Below, in pieces: positions 25,724 through 38,800 of a DNA stretch of 64,000 bases. Position 1 is the stretch's first letter, and each line of letters opens with the position of its first letter. The stretch is from assembly GCA_013339895.1 (NCBI GenBank), contig JABACO010000005.1, positions 9,885,898 to 9,949,897 of the forward strand, given 5' to 3'. The notes beneath the pieces are model-generated. The model was not told the DNA's origin. It worked only from the letters and a program-made list of their open reading frames with translations, and did no database searches. Position numbers and translations under genes: made by a program. Source of the DNA: Ephydatia muelleri. Lineage: Eukaryota > Porifera > Demospongiae > Spongillida > Spongillidae.

Positions 25724-27196
25724 TCATCTAATGTATTTTCTACATGAAGTTGAACATTGATTTTGCATTTGATGTAACAAAAGTAGCTGTTTTACACATT
25801 AGAAATATGATGGTGCGGGGAGGGGGAAATTGTATTTAAATGTACTTATGTGCACAAACAGTACACACCATGGCTTTGTCAACTTCAGTCATCACAACCA
25901 GAGGACCAGGGGTTATGCTGTGACAGAATGATTCTACTAGTCCATCTTCACACCATTACATCATCAACCTAGGTTGACTACTGTTTTGCTGTGACCTCTT
26001 AATCATTATCATTTAATTTGTGATGCTGTATGCATTCATGCTTGTGTATGTATTCCTGTGTACTCCATAATGGAATTTCGTGGTTATCTCATTACGTTGA
26101 GGGCACATGATTATGTGAGAAAGGTGTGATTTCTAAATCTTCTAGCAATACATTGAAGTGTCCACAACTTTGAATATGCTTTGGGTATGTATTTTGGGAG
26201 AGAAAAAGACTCGCTGCTGAATTTAGGGAATGGGGGCTACTCTATTCCTGATGCTGCAAGAGAAGGGGTCCCTGTTGTAAAGAGACATTCAGACAGTAAC
26301 AGAAGTGTGTGCTGATCAAGCCCATTAAAATTGCACTTGCATCCTGAAAACGTACACTTCACCAAATCCCCCAATATGACTTGATACTGATGTTAGAAAG
26401 CTGCCTCTGTCAAACTCCCTTCAACAAATAATGAATCATTGAGGACATTATGTACTTGTATCATATGTGACTAGTTGATTAGTATTAAACTGTGCTGAAA
26501 GACTTTTTTCAAACCTTGCAGCCATCAGCAGTGTGTTCCCTTTATTGTATTGGCAATGCATGAGTACACCAGGAGTACCAGCATTTTACCAACAATTGAC
26601 TAAGCACAGACAAACCAACTGGCAAGTGCAGATCTTTTCCATAGCCATGCTACACACTTTTGCACATAAAAACCGTATCACCTGTTGGATAAACTCAGCT
26701 ATACGTGCATGCTTTCAGGTTCTCAAGGGAGCGATCATGTGTTGTTTCATGGGATATAGCACATTTGAATCTGTACAAAGGATCATAAAACCAAGAGAAT
26801 TGTAGTTCAATATCAGTCAAGTGATATTGCAGTAGAACCTGTCAAGTCGGTCTTGTAGTCTACAAGGCTGCAATAAAGGCAAAATAAAAATATAATAATG
26901 ATAAAAATAATAATAAAGGTGCATGCCACTTGAGTTTCCATAAACTTATGCATTTACTTGTTTGTAATCATTATGTGTGCAATTATTACCCTAATAGTTG
27001 GATTATTGAGAAAACATACATACGTATATACATACAATTCTAAAGATACAGAAACTCCTACTGTTTGCCTAATCTACCACTTGCACTCCTCCTAAAACTG
27101 TTGCTGATAATAATAATAATAATACCTAGTTTAGATACATTTGGACACTTCGATTTATATGTGCAGAGTATAGAATAATAATAGTATTGAGTATAT
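25724..27196. other. Intergenic stretch, nothing recognised
   Basis: AT-rich sequence with only short ORFs on both strands and no recognisable domain or transposon end. Confidence 0.6.
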
Positions 27197-27446
27197 AGGA
27201 TTGTTTCCGCGAAAAGGGACCTAATGCATGTTTTTTTCAAGATTTCAATTTTTTAAATATTCTTGAAGTCTGAAATGTCCTCTACACATTACGTCTTACA
27301 CACTGAGAATCGGAGTATCTGTCGTGGAGTTGTAAGGCTCTGAATTTTTAATTAGCCATACATTTCAATGCAAGCGATATATTAATTTGCGCATACTGGA
27401 AATTTTATAATACATGCGTTAGGTCCCTTTTCATGGAAACGATCCC
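27197..27446. mobile_element. MITE, GGGATCG family, copy A
   Basis: The left end (one base off) reads GGATTGTTTCCGCGAAAAGG and the right end is the inverted ..CCCTTTTCATGGAAACGATCCC. Inverted ends extend about 35 bp, through GGGACCTAACGCATG. Flanks share TATAT/ATAT. About 250 bp with no coding capacity. Confidence 0.88.
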
Positions 27447-27534
27447 ATATATTGTGTGTACAATATATAGTATTGTGTGTACATATGTTGTACAATTTTT
27501 GTTAAAACAATTAAAAGAAAAAAATAATAACTAC

Positions 27535-27670
27535 CAGGCTGCAGGTCATCGCCTTAAAAGGACTTCTGGAGAGAGCAGGGCATACTCCTTCCTCCTCAAA
27601 GGCTCTCGCTGGCTGTTCAACGAGGAAATGCTGCACTATTTGGGCTTAGACCCAGATGGAAGATCTTTTT
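27535..27670 (+). other. Orphan protein-like segment
   Basis: An open stretch encodes YQAAGHRLKRTSGESRAYSF, then LKGSRWLFNEEMLHYLGLDP. It sits right after the MITE and has better codon character than its surroundings. I do not recognise it. It may be an isolated exon or a repeat fragment. Confidence 0.25.
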
Positions 27671-27898
27671 TGTATAATTGTATAACTGTATTCATGTTTG
27701 TTTGTGTAATGTTAACTTATGTCTTTAATAATAGTAATAATAGTAATATCATGGGCAGATGCAAGTATTTACATAGGTCAAAAATATTAGCTACCTGACC
27801 CAATAAATCATGAACAACAATGTTTATGAATGTATTAATAATTTTATTTCAGGACATGTTAGTAGTTGACAAACCTTGCTTTCTGTGAAACTTGCTGA

Positions 27899-30631
27899 CT
27901 ACAATTGTAATGATTCATGAGATTTGGTGCTTAGTTGCTGTGATGAGCTTTGTAAAGTGGCAGGGTTTCCGAAAGCAGCATGACCCTCCATGGCACTGGT
28001 TGATTTGGATGCCTCTCCCTCAAGCTGGGGTAGAGTGCTTTCAAGTTTGGTGTGTCCCCCAGAAACCATTCTGTTCACTGATAGATCAATATGCGTTTGC
28101 TGAGGCCTGGCTACCAATTCCAAGTCCTGGAAGGATGGTCACCATGATAACATTGTCCACCCTACAAATGGATGTACCTGTCCATGATGGGTGGTTGCTT
28201 GAGGCTGAGGGCTTGAGAGAGTGGCAGCACCTTCCTCACCAACCTCTTCTGCTTCTTCCTGATCGATTGGTCTTTCGATTTCAACATCTTTAAGCAAAAT
28301 AACACTGAGCTTAACCATAATGGAACGGAGTCCTTATAGGACATCACCTCCTGACTCTTGCACTGTTTCAATATCGTCTTGTTCATGAATAGTATGTGTC
28401 ACCAAATCTCTGCCTGTAAAATGTGAGACACGATGAGTAAGCACGAAACAAAACTACCAGCCTACATGCCTCTTTTTATCTCTGACTGCATAATTTGTTC
28501 TACTTCGTTAGTTTCGGAGGTACGCAGTACTGCAGCCATCTCGTCTTCACTCTGGAGTGTTTCGATGTCCTCCCCCCTCCCCTCCCCCCTCTGTGACAGT
28601 GTGGTGGCAGGGGAGACAGGGCTAGCAGAGCGGTATGAGGTATCCTGCTCAGCCAAGGAGTTGACTGTCTCATTGTGCTTAGAAGTATCTCCAAAGATTG
28701 AATCGTCCTGTGAGGAACATTCAGTTGTAGTAATCACCAAAAACAAACAAACAAAAAACAAAAACAAACACAACTACTATAAACAAAAGTGTGAAAGAAC
28801 TATAGTTACCTCTCTTATATTGCGCACTGCCATCTCCCTAGCTTCTTTGTTCTTCCTACCAGCCATTGGTCGAAGTTTTATTCTGCGTCTTGGTAAAGAT
28901 GCAACTGAATCCTGCAGGAAAAAGCGAATGCAATAAACATGCTATGGCTCTAAGAAGAGAGACAAGCGTACAGGAGGGGGATGAGGTAGAAAGTCATGAG
29001 GTTGTGAGAGACTTTGGAGCTTTGCCCTCTCTGAAGATTGCTTTAGGAGTGTATGCAGCCTAAAACAGTTTGAAGGGAACAACGTTTGTTACATACAGAT
29101 TGTCTTCCTATGCAATACACAAGGAGGTTTTGAACACATGCTTATAGAAACAGATTGGGTGACACGTAACATGCAAATAGAGATGAAAGTTTCTCTTTGA
29201 CCTGCAGGCACACCTTGGGACTAGCAATGTAGTGAATACCTTCTTCTGTGCAGAGGTGTTTCTTCTGTTGAACTGTATGCTGCCTTCTTAAAGGACTTGC
29301 TGCCTTCAAGTGCCACATATCTCCCGCCATCTTGCAGTTCTCCAACAGAGTGCACAATCTTTCCATCCAGTGTGCATAGTCTGGGTAACATTATTGTTAT
29401 CTCATGATAGCCAATTACATATCAACACAGTTTCTCACAAATGCAAATATGTACTCACACAGTGTATAAGCACTGTGAATGATGAACTATAAACAGAAAT
29501 CTCTTATAATTTAGCAAACAAAGCACAGAAGTGGCACTTAGACTATAGTGTAATGAAATCTCCCAATCTGATTGGTCCACTGCAGGTACCTTATTCGTTA
29601 GTTACAACGCTACATTGCTACGCACGCTGTTAAACACTGAAATCCTCGTGATCAATGTGATTTAGAATACCCTTGGGCCCTTTGCTACAGCCCAGGACCC
29701 TCAGGTATTTTAAATCATGTAGATCCCTCAGTTTCAGTGTCTAACTAACTAGTGTGAATGAATGTAAGTAATTAATATTAATTCCACACTTAGTTTCATT
29801 CATTACTACTTAAATGCTGCTATTGAGTTTTGGGTGGGGGGGGGGGGGGGGGGGGGAAACTAGAACATCATGTAACAAGTTACTTAACATTCTACCTCTT
29901 TGCTGGTGTATACAATTCAAGCTTTTCAGTTATGGTCTCGAGAACCATCTCCCATTGATTCATGATGATTCGAGGCAGGAGTACCCTTGCTCCTCGAAAT
30001 CGCTCATCTCCATTTCGAAAGACACTGATAAGTAAATGCATAAGAGAAGGGACAAGGTTGTGTTTTTCTTACTTACTGTATAACTAGAGGCTTTTCAACA
30101 GGTTTTTTGTATCTTGCAGATGCAGCAACTGCCCGCTGGAACTTCGTAGCGGGAGTTCCAAGCTAGGATGACTGAATACATTTAACTTTAGTGTATGTGA
30201 GCTAAACATTATTACCTCATTAGCTGGTCTTCTTGGCAGTAGTCTTCGTTGGTATTGATAGCTATGTGCATAGTGAGCGGTAAATATTGCTATAAGACGT
30301 GTGCGCTGAAGTTACTATTGTACCGCCAATAATTTGGGTACCTTATTTTCTTAAACTGCTCCCCTCCACTTGCAACATAGTAGGATCCGGTCTTTAGGTC
30401 ACCAATGTTCTGGATTCGCTGCCCACCATTAGGTGTATATATAGTTCTAACGGCGACAGGGGCTTTTATACTGCTCGTCACGCGTCCAAGGAAAGTAGCA
30501 AAGTCACGAACTTGACGGTCGTTGACAACAAGAAGCTTTGGTTCAGCATTTACATCGCCATTGCGGTAAATATATATCTTCTTTGCAGGCTTAGGTTCGT
30601 ACTGGGTCATTACTGTGTTATCCATACACAA
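27899..30631 (-). CDS. DCDC2: DCDC2-like doublecortin-domain protein
   Basis: Doublecortin domains bind microtubules; DCDC2 acts at cilia. The first exon (30631 or the inner ATG at 30607, to about 30318) holds DCX domain 1: KKIYIYRNGDVNAEPKLLVV, IKAPVAVRTIYTPNGGQRI and GSYYVASGGEQFKKI. Then come about 30258-30211 (RRLLPRRPANE), 30165-30077 (FQRAVAASARYKKPVEKPL), about 30020-29895 (VFRNGDERFRGARVLLPR, EMVLETITEKLELYT: DCX domain 2), about 29385-29240 (RLCTLDGKIVHSVGELQDGG, RYVALEGSKSFKKAAYS), about 28913-28812 (basic), about 28708-28470 (Ser/acidic), and a Gln/Ser-rich end to TAG at 27899. Two tandem DCX domains and an unstructured acidic tail match DCDC2. Distal exon joins are approximate. 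Head-to-head with eEF1A. Confidence 0.85.
29836..29856. repeat. Poly-G run in DCDC2-like intron
   Basis: About 21 G in a row, preceded by TGGGT. G-quadruplex-capable. Confidence 0.95.
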
Positions 30632-30992
30632 TTCGCTTCACCATCCATTTGTGTTTACATGCGTTTCCATGGTACCGAGGTCTTACTTATTTTTAGAATG
30701 TACCCTCTCAGGCCCATATAAATTTTTTTAAAATTAAGACGGTCAGAAGTGCATCATCCACGTGTTCAAGTGCTTAGAAAATTCGCATGCGCAAAAGAAC
30801 ATTCCTTTCAGAGCGCGTGTACGGTTGACTTAAGTTGGTCGGACTTTTGATCTGAAAACATCGGAACGTCTCTGCTACTTTTTGGTGAGTGGTAGCTGCG
30901 GTATGACACAATTCTGCTGTGTTTACAGGCTGTGTAATGTCACTGTGATTTTACAATGCTTCGACTTATTCTTTTAGCGCAAAAAATCAAAC
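30632..30992. promoter_or_regulatory. Shared DCDC2-like / eEF1A promoter region and eEF1A 5' leader intron
   Basis: 361 bp between divergent start codons. A candidate 5'UTR intron runs from GTGAGTGG (about 30882) to TTTTAG (about 30976), just before CGCAAAAAATCAAACATG. A leader intron next to the start codon is a common eEF1A arrangement. No TATA box is obvious. Confidence 0.6.
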
Positions 30993-32659
30993 ATGGGAAA
31001 GGAAAAGACACACATTAACATCGTCGTCGTTGGCCATGTCGACTCTGGTAAATCCACCACCACCGGACACTTGATCTACAAGTGCGGAGGTATCGACAAG
31101 CGTACCATTGAAAAGTACGAGAAGGAAGCTCAAGACGTAAGTATCATTTAAACACATGTGTTTCAAATTTATGAATTTCTATTGCAATTGCAGATGGGCA
31201 AAGGATCGTTCAAATACGCTTGGGTTATGGACAAGCTTAAAGCCGAGCGTGAGCGTGGTATTACCATCGACATTGCCCTGTGGAAGTTCGAAACGAACAA
31301 GTTTTCCGTCACCGTCATTGACGCCCCAGGACACCGTGACTTCATCAAGAACATGATCACTGGTACCTCCCAGGTTAGTATTTTTAGCCCATGCACTGAA
31401 CTGTCAATAATATGTATATGATCCCTTTTCTAAAAGGCCGATTGCGCTCTGCTTATTGTTGCTGCCAGCACTGGTGAATTCGAGGCCGGAATCTCCAAGA
31501 ACGGGCAGACCCGCGAGCATGCGTTGCTGGCCTACACTCTTGGTGTGAAACAGCTGATAGTCGGTGTCAACAAAATCGACAACACTGAGCCACCATACAG
31601 CGAGGTAGGTGCGATATATTGTGGGACTTAAATCCAACGACTATCTCAATGGCAGGCTCGTTTCACTGAAATCACGAAGGAAGTGTCAGACTACATTAAG
31701 AAGATCGGTTATAACCCCAAGTCCGTCCCTTTCCTGCCCATCTCCGGTTGGAACGGTGACAACATGCTCGAGAGAAGCACCAACTTGCCATGGTACAAAG
31801 GATTCCAAATCGAGCGTAAGGAGGGAAACGCATCAGGCTACACTCTCTTCGATGCCCTCGATTCGATTGTCCCACCTGCGAGACCAACCGACAAGGCTCT
31901 GCGATTGCCTCTTCAAGATGTGTACAAGATTGGGGGTATGATTGGACCTTCTCATGGTGCGAAATTAATTCTTGCTATTCTTCGCAGGTATCGGCACAGT
32001 ACCTGTTGGACGTGTTGAAACTGGTATACTGAAGCCTGGTATGATCGTAACGATTGCTCCAGCTGGCATCACTACTGAAGTCAAGTCAGTTGAGATGCAC
32101 CACGAGGCTCTAACGGAAGCCCTGCCCGGTGACAACGTTGGTTTTAACGTGAAGAACTTGTCTGTCAAGGATCTCAAGAGAGGGTTCGTTGCTGGAGATT
32201 CTAAGAACGATCCCCCGAAGGAGGCAAAGAGTTTCAACGCTCAGGTAATTAGGTTATGAGAATTCTCCCCTATTCTATTGATACGTATTTCATTAGGTCA
32301 TTATCATCAACCATCCTGGTGAGATCCACGCTGGATATTCCCCTGTGCTGGATTGCCACACAGCCCACATAGCTTGCAAGTTCGCAGAACTGATAGAAAA
32401 ATGCGATCGTAGGAGTGGCAAGAAGCTCGAAGATGCACCAAAGTCTGTCAAGACTGGAGATGCAGCCATCGTCAACCTTGTTCCTTCCAAGCCTATGTGC
32501 GTGGAGTCATTCTCCGACTTCCCACCTCTCGGAAGATTTGCCGTACGTGACATGAAGCAGACCGTAGCAGTAGGTGTTATCAAGAGTGTAGACAAGACCG
32601 ACAAGGCAGCAGCAGGAGGAGCTAAGGCAGCTGGAGGCAAGCCAGAAAAGAAGAAATAG
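30993..32659 (+). CDS. EEF1A1: Translation elongation factor eEF1A
   Basis: eEF1A is the GTPase that delivers aminoacyl-tRNA to the ribosome. Exons: 30993-31136, 31194-31373, 31437-31604, 31656-31935, 31988-32244 and 32297-32659 (TAG), giving 463 residues, against 462 in human. The G motifs are all present: [16 protein letters not shown] (G1), [15 protein letters not shown] (G3), NKID (G4) and [10 protein letters not shown] (G5). Domains II and III follow ([34 protein letters not shown]), and the C-terminus is Lys-rich (..[11 protein letters not shown]). Poly-A signal AATAAA is at 32756-32761. All introns are 41-63 bp. This looks like an intact, expressed housekeeping gene. Confidence 0.98.
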
Positions 32660-32887
32660 TGTTCGGGAAATAGGAACTGTCAATTTGAATGGATAATTCT
32701 TGTTTGTAATAATGTTGGAACCAATCTTTCCTCATTCTATTTAACATCTAAAGTAAATAAACTAATACATAGGTGGTCGATTAAACGTGGCACAAAAGTT
32801 GAAGGTAGTCGGTAAACGCGGCACAATAAGTTGAACTGGACTACGCTAAACAGTCGACTTCGATTTCGAGGTACTTTGCACCACGTG

Positions 32888-35800
32888 ATGAATGCAGCTA
32901 AGGCCTTATGGAGCTGGTATGTACGAGAGTTGAGTTCCAAGCCTCTTCTTACTCAGGCTATAACCACCGGTATGAAAAACCGTCGAAAAAGGCGCATGTT
33001 ATTTTCAATATTGTACGTTTTCTCAGGAGTGATCTACGGATTAGGAGACATTATAGCCCAACAGGCAGTCGACAGGCGAACCATAAGGGAGCATAAGTGG
33101 CGCCGAACTGTTAAGGTCACGCTTATTGGACTATGTTTTACGGTACGTAACTACCAATTGACCGCAACGCTACGCTCACTGCAGTAACTTTTTGCTGGTG
33201 CGCCTCATTGGGTTCTCTTAATTAACTATTTGCCCGACGTTCTATTTGTTTGCCCAACAGTGAATGGTTGCGTCTAACTTAAATCTAGCCGCAGGGGTTT
33301 AGCAGAATTGTTTTGTTCGTATTCTTTTAGACACTAGCCAGCACTTAATTCGTACTTTGCTAACAAATTAAGACACAACTATCATTTGTTGCCAACATTT
33401 GTCCTTTTTTTTTTGTTGCATTTTTATTGATAGGGCCCAGTTATAGCAACTTGGTTTAAGACATTGGATAAGATGTTTGGACCAACAGTAACAGCCAAAG
33501 GTTTGGGATTACATGCAAATCAGATGCTTCATGGTAATATACGGTATTATGTAATACTGTAGATGCTGTGAAGAAGATGTTGGTAGACCAGGTAGGCTAG
33601 AGGTTGCCAAAACCCATGCATACTTTTAATGGTGTTCCTTTTCTGCAGCTGGCATTTGCACCAGTTCTGTTCCTCTGCCTCCTTCCATTGTTCAGCTATA
33701 CACAAGGCAACAATTGGTCTCAAACCAAAGAGAAATTGAGCAAAGTGAGTTTTGTGTATGTCTAGTGTTACCGCAATTGCATTTAAGGTGGCTATGCAAA
33801 GGAATGTGTAGTCATAAACAGAACAGTGGTGGGCTAAATCCCTTTCAGTATGGGAGGCTGTGTTAGACATAATGTTCCTTCTTTCATTTTTGACCATTTC
33901 CTACACAACCCACAATGTTGAAACATTTCCTATTCACCTCTCATTGATTTGTATGTGATTACGTAGTTAGTAGGATTTCCTGAAGTGTTTGAATATTAGA
34001 ATTGTATTGTTAACTAAGTTAAATGGTCATATGTTATTGGAGTTTAGGAATAAATGTCATCTGACCCTTGTTTCTACAAAATGATGAGTCTCGAAATACT
34101 GTATTGTTCACTATTAGTAGTTACATGTGATCTGCATTGTTACAATGCATTTGGTGATGGGACTGTATAGAGTGCATACCAATATATAGTAGACTCAACT
34201 TACTCATATATGCACACATATGTACTCCCGTTGTCTTACTACTGCCTATAATGTGATTATTTGTAGAATCCCTTAATTATTTGAAATGTAAGACAGAAGA
34301 AACGCAATGCGACTGGCCTGTGTACATCAGGGTGCAATGATTATTTGTATACAAAGTGGTATCTTCAACATACAGGGGCTCATGTCACTGAAATTGAAAT
34401 TAGTATATATGTTGTGGCTGCTGTACCATTCTTACTTCAATATAAGTTGTGTGTTGGGATGCATGTCTTTTGTAATACATTTGTGATTCAAAGAACCCCA
34501 AATCAATGCAGAATTTTGTGTATTCAAGATGAAGGGGCATAATAACTGTGCGCTTATGGATTTTGAGGGTAGTTGTGTATGTGTACAGTTTAATGGCCAG
34601 AGGTAGTGTCTGCTTCCATGGCTAGATGCCAGGTTTACAACCATAGCTTGGGCAAAAGCTACTTGGGCAATAAAAGTTAGTGTGAAATCAATTATTTTTA
34701 TTTGAAAAGATATCACCTGAATCAGAACATTGGGTGACTATCTCCTAAAGAATGTCAATCATTTGTAGTCAAAAACTTCCTTGACTTTGGTGTACAAGTA
34801 GCTCTCTTGCACTTCATGTAGTTAGTGCAAGTAATTGTTATTGCAATCATTATGAAGGATACTAACCCTCCATCAGTTTTGATATCCATGCATACAAGTG
34901 ATACTCATGTTTTGTTGAGGATGGACACCAGACACGTACTGCACAGTACCAAAGATGCACAAGACTACCAGTGCTTCGTGCACTGGTGGTTGCTTGTGGG
35001 GTCACTGTCATCCTCTGTCAACCATTAAGACTTTTGACCAGGATAGGTTCGAATTGAAATGGAGCAAAACTCAAGGATTCCAGCACTAGCCTTCCTCCAT
35101 ACATGCCCAACATGATCAACTTTATAATAAAAACAGAGGCATGATGTAAAACTGAAATATTCAAATTATGCTAACTCAACAGATGCTATGCAATTTATGC
35201 ATCAGAAAATTGTCACACACATACACACACACGTACACACACACACACACATACACACACATACACACACACATACACACACACACTCACACACGCCCAC
35301 ACATTTACACGCCACTGCATTCCAAGAGTTATGTAGATGTGTTCTGTCAAATTACATACAGTGGCACTTCCAAAGGGAAGTTTGTTTACTTGATGTACAT
35401 GTATATGCATGACCACTTGTATCTGATCTTAAAATACCTATTAATGTATGGTTATATTATTAAGTTATGTTTGCTATATTTGGGGACATGGCAACCTTTA
35501 AGTTGTTAGTATTTACCAACACTGGAAAAAGCACTTCTTGCACATTTTTGATCAACCTGAATTGTTAAACACATACACTTATCACATACACACACACACA
35601 TACACACATACACACACATGCTTATTCATCCAAATGATGCAATACAGTATCCATGCACTATACAAAAGTGACATCATGTTATGTATAAGCACTCATGTAC
35701 AAGCACACACACTCGTGTATAAGCACACACACTCGTGTATAAGCACATGCACTCGTGTATAAGCACATGCACTCATGTATAAGCACATGCACTCGTGTAT

Positions 35801-38800
35801 AAGCACATGCACTCCGTGTATGAGCACATGTACTCGTGTATAAGCACATGCACTCGTTATAAGCACATGCACTCGTTATAAGCACATGCACTCGTATATA
35901 AGCACATGCACTCTTGTACAAGCACATGCACTCGTGTACAAGCACATGCACTCATGTATAAGCACACCCACTCATGTACTGAACACATAGCAGCAACATG
36001 TAAATGACACATCACACCCATGAATGAGAGCTACAGGTATGAGGTGTGCCTATGTAGAAACCTCACAAGAGCTTGTACTTTGCATGCTCATAACCCACCC
36101 CCATTTTAGATAAAATCCTATTACACTTTGGATAATCTGATTAAGCTTTTCTATGGGCATTGAATAACATTGAGTCAGGGTTCACCTTGGCCACAAAGAA
36201 TCTGCCCCTCACATGTCTACTGAAATGGAGGATTAATGTGTGCCCTTCTTTTCATGTCTGATGGGAACATATGTTGCGTGGAAGAGCTGTTAATGGATGT
36301 GTGTCTTTCTTTCTTTTGGTGTTTTGTACAGCATTTTGCTGGGCATCAAAAATGGCATTTGCTTGGTATCCTGCTGTAATGTACCCCTATTCTATGGTGC
36401 TTGTATTTGGTGGCTGAAACTGACTCGGGTTCCTAAGTATTGCAAGTGTGTCACTTCTCAGAAGGCTAACCTATTGGGGCATGAATGAGGAAAGATCTGA
36501 TATTATGTAATCTATACAAAAGAACGGATTATTGTAGATTTAGCCAGTAAATATGAACATTCCAGTTTGAGCTTAGTGTAATGTGTGAGGTCAACTTTCC
36601 TATCTGCAGGATTACGTCAATACCTTAATGGGTTGCTATAAGGTGAGTTACATGCATGATGTCTCCTGTTATTTGAACTTTGCCAGCAACAATTTGTTTG
36701 TCATTTGGCGTGTGACTGTGACCACTTATGAGGGTTGTGTGATTGTTTTTGAGGAAGAATTATCCAACACATAATTGGCAAAGTGGTTTCCTTTGGTTAC
36801 CACTTGGCTCATTGCCAGTTTGCTCTGTGGCTGAGTAGGTGGGCATTTGTTGTGAAAAGTAAACTAAGACATGGCTGCTGGTTCCCTAGCAACCAGCGTC
36901 AGATGGCTGTAGTATAATGAAACTGAACATGATCATTTTTCATGTTTGTAATGCTTTGGTAAATTTATTATTGACCATGCATGTATTTTGGTGGCTTTTA
37001 GCTAATCCTGCACATAAAATGTGATGGCGTTACTTTGATTTAAAATATTGGATGAGTGGTTCAGCACCTTGTACGAGGAACATGAAGACTCCTGATGGAA
37101 GATGGACACGCCATCCTCCTCACCCTCTAGTCTCTTGTATCATCCTCAAGCTGCACAAATCTCATGAAAAGCAAAGTACCGAAATCTCATACTTCCACAC
37201 AAAAGTCCAGCAACCATAAAAACAAACACACCTATATCCTTATTTCAATATAGCTTTCGTATCTTATTGACGTGAGCCTGCTTGCCCTTTGCTCAAAACA
37301 GCAAAGGAAGGGTAGGCATTGCAGCAGCCTCTGATGATCGTCTACTTCCCTTTGCCTTTCAAACGTTTGTTGTTAATGTACAACTGCATCAAAGCCTGCC
37401 AGCCTGCTTACCTAAGGGCCCTCTCCCAACCTCCTGCTAGAGCAGGCTTCGTTTAGTGACTAGGGCTCACCCTTGCACGCAGAAGTTATGCAGTTGACTT
37501 GATAGTTAACCCCAACAGTTTGCAAAGACATCTAGAGCATATGGCATTGTGGATGTAATGATTCTCTGTATGCCTTGTATGGTAATAGTCATTGGACAAC
37601 TCGAACACAAGGTCTGTCTACCATCATTAGTACCATGATCTTCGTCTACTGCACAAATTCCCATTTCCATGAGGGAGCTCACCATGTTTCCAGGCCTGAT
37701 AGTATAGAGGGGATTGTCCCTCCCCCTTGAAGCCAGAAACTTTTGAAGAAATACAGTCAGTAGTTGGTTTATGAACCCTCACTGTTTCACATTGTTGTTA
37801 ATGTTAGTCATACATAGAGCTCTACAATATACATGTCTTCACAATCCACATCACAGCACGCTATTATTTGTATCTGCAACGTATGCATGTGTATGTGCAA
37901 ATAATTTCGTTAATAATGGTAGCTGAGAGGGGGACCCCTCATGGATGTATACACCACTGCTTTAAACCTTGCATTTTGTGCATGAAGTACTGCTACATAT
38001 CCACCTATAAATGCAATTATATTCGAAAACTAGTACACTTATAATACTTAATAACTTGAGTGTACAAACTTGATGCAATATTACATAACTGGAATGCAAC
38101 AACTCCTAAAATGTAGCACTCAGTCACTTCTTCTCTTTGTTTGGGGAAAAGAAAGATGGCTTGAAATGACTGATTATATTATTATTTTATGAACTATGGG
38201 AAAAAGTTAAACACATCAAGCACAAGATTAGATGTACTGTTAATTGGAAGTGGACTGACCACCTTTATCTGAAATAGAATTGATATTGGACTTCACTAGG
38301 GTTTTGTTCAGATTTGTGCAGTAAGTTGTTTCCTGGCTTTATTGACAATTTTCTAATGCATAAATTGCATAGCGTCTGTTGAGTTAGCATAATTTGAATA
38401 TTTCAGTTTTACAGTATGCCTCTGTTTTTATTATAAAGTTGAGCATGTATAGAGGAAGGCTAGTGCTGGAATCCATGGGTTTTGCTCCATTTCAATTCGA
38501 ACCTATCCTGGTCAAAAGTCTTAATGGTTGACAGAGGATGACAGTGACCCCACAAGCAACCACCAGTGCACGAAGCACTGGTAGTCTTGTGCATCTTTGG
38601 TACTGTGCAGTACGTGTCTGGTGTCCATCCTCAACAAAACATGAGTATCACTTGTATGCATGGATATCAAAACTGATGGAGGGTTAGTATCCTTCATAAT
38701 GATTGCAATAACAATTGCACTAACTACATGACTAAATGTTGCAATATAGTTTACACAAGTGAACCATATGAGTGTGAGTCGTGGTAGTAGTGCACAGTCA

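Noticed and set aside
35040-35060. tRNA or SINE B box (GGTTCGAATTG) in the inverted repeat
   Set aside because: Only one box is close to consensus, no cloverleaf forms by eye, and the A box is not at the expected distance.
35679-35951. 90-residue minus-strand ORF of repeating CAYI/RVHVL
   Set aside because: It is a translation of the ~19-bp minisatellite.
35675-35975. Possible CRISPR array
   Set aside because: Units are directly adjacent tandem copies without unique spacers, in an animal genome.
34815-38738. One 3.9-kb transposon with 400-bp terminal inverted repeats
   Set aside because: The interval contains MPV17 exon 6 with correct splice sites and phase, so the arms are better seen as two insertions (or an inverted duplication) in neighbouring introns.
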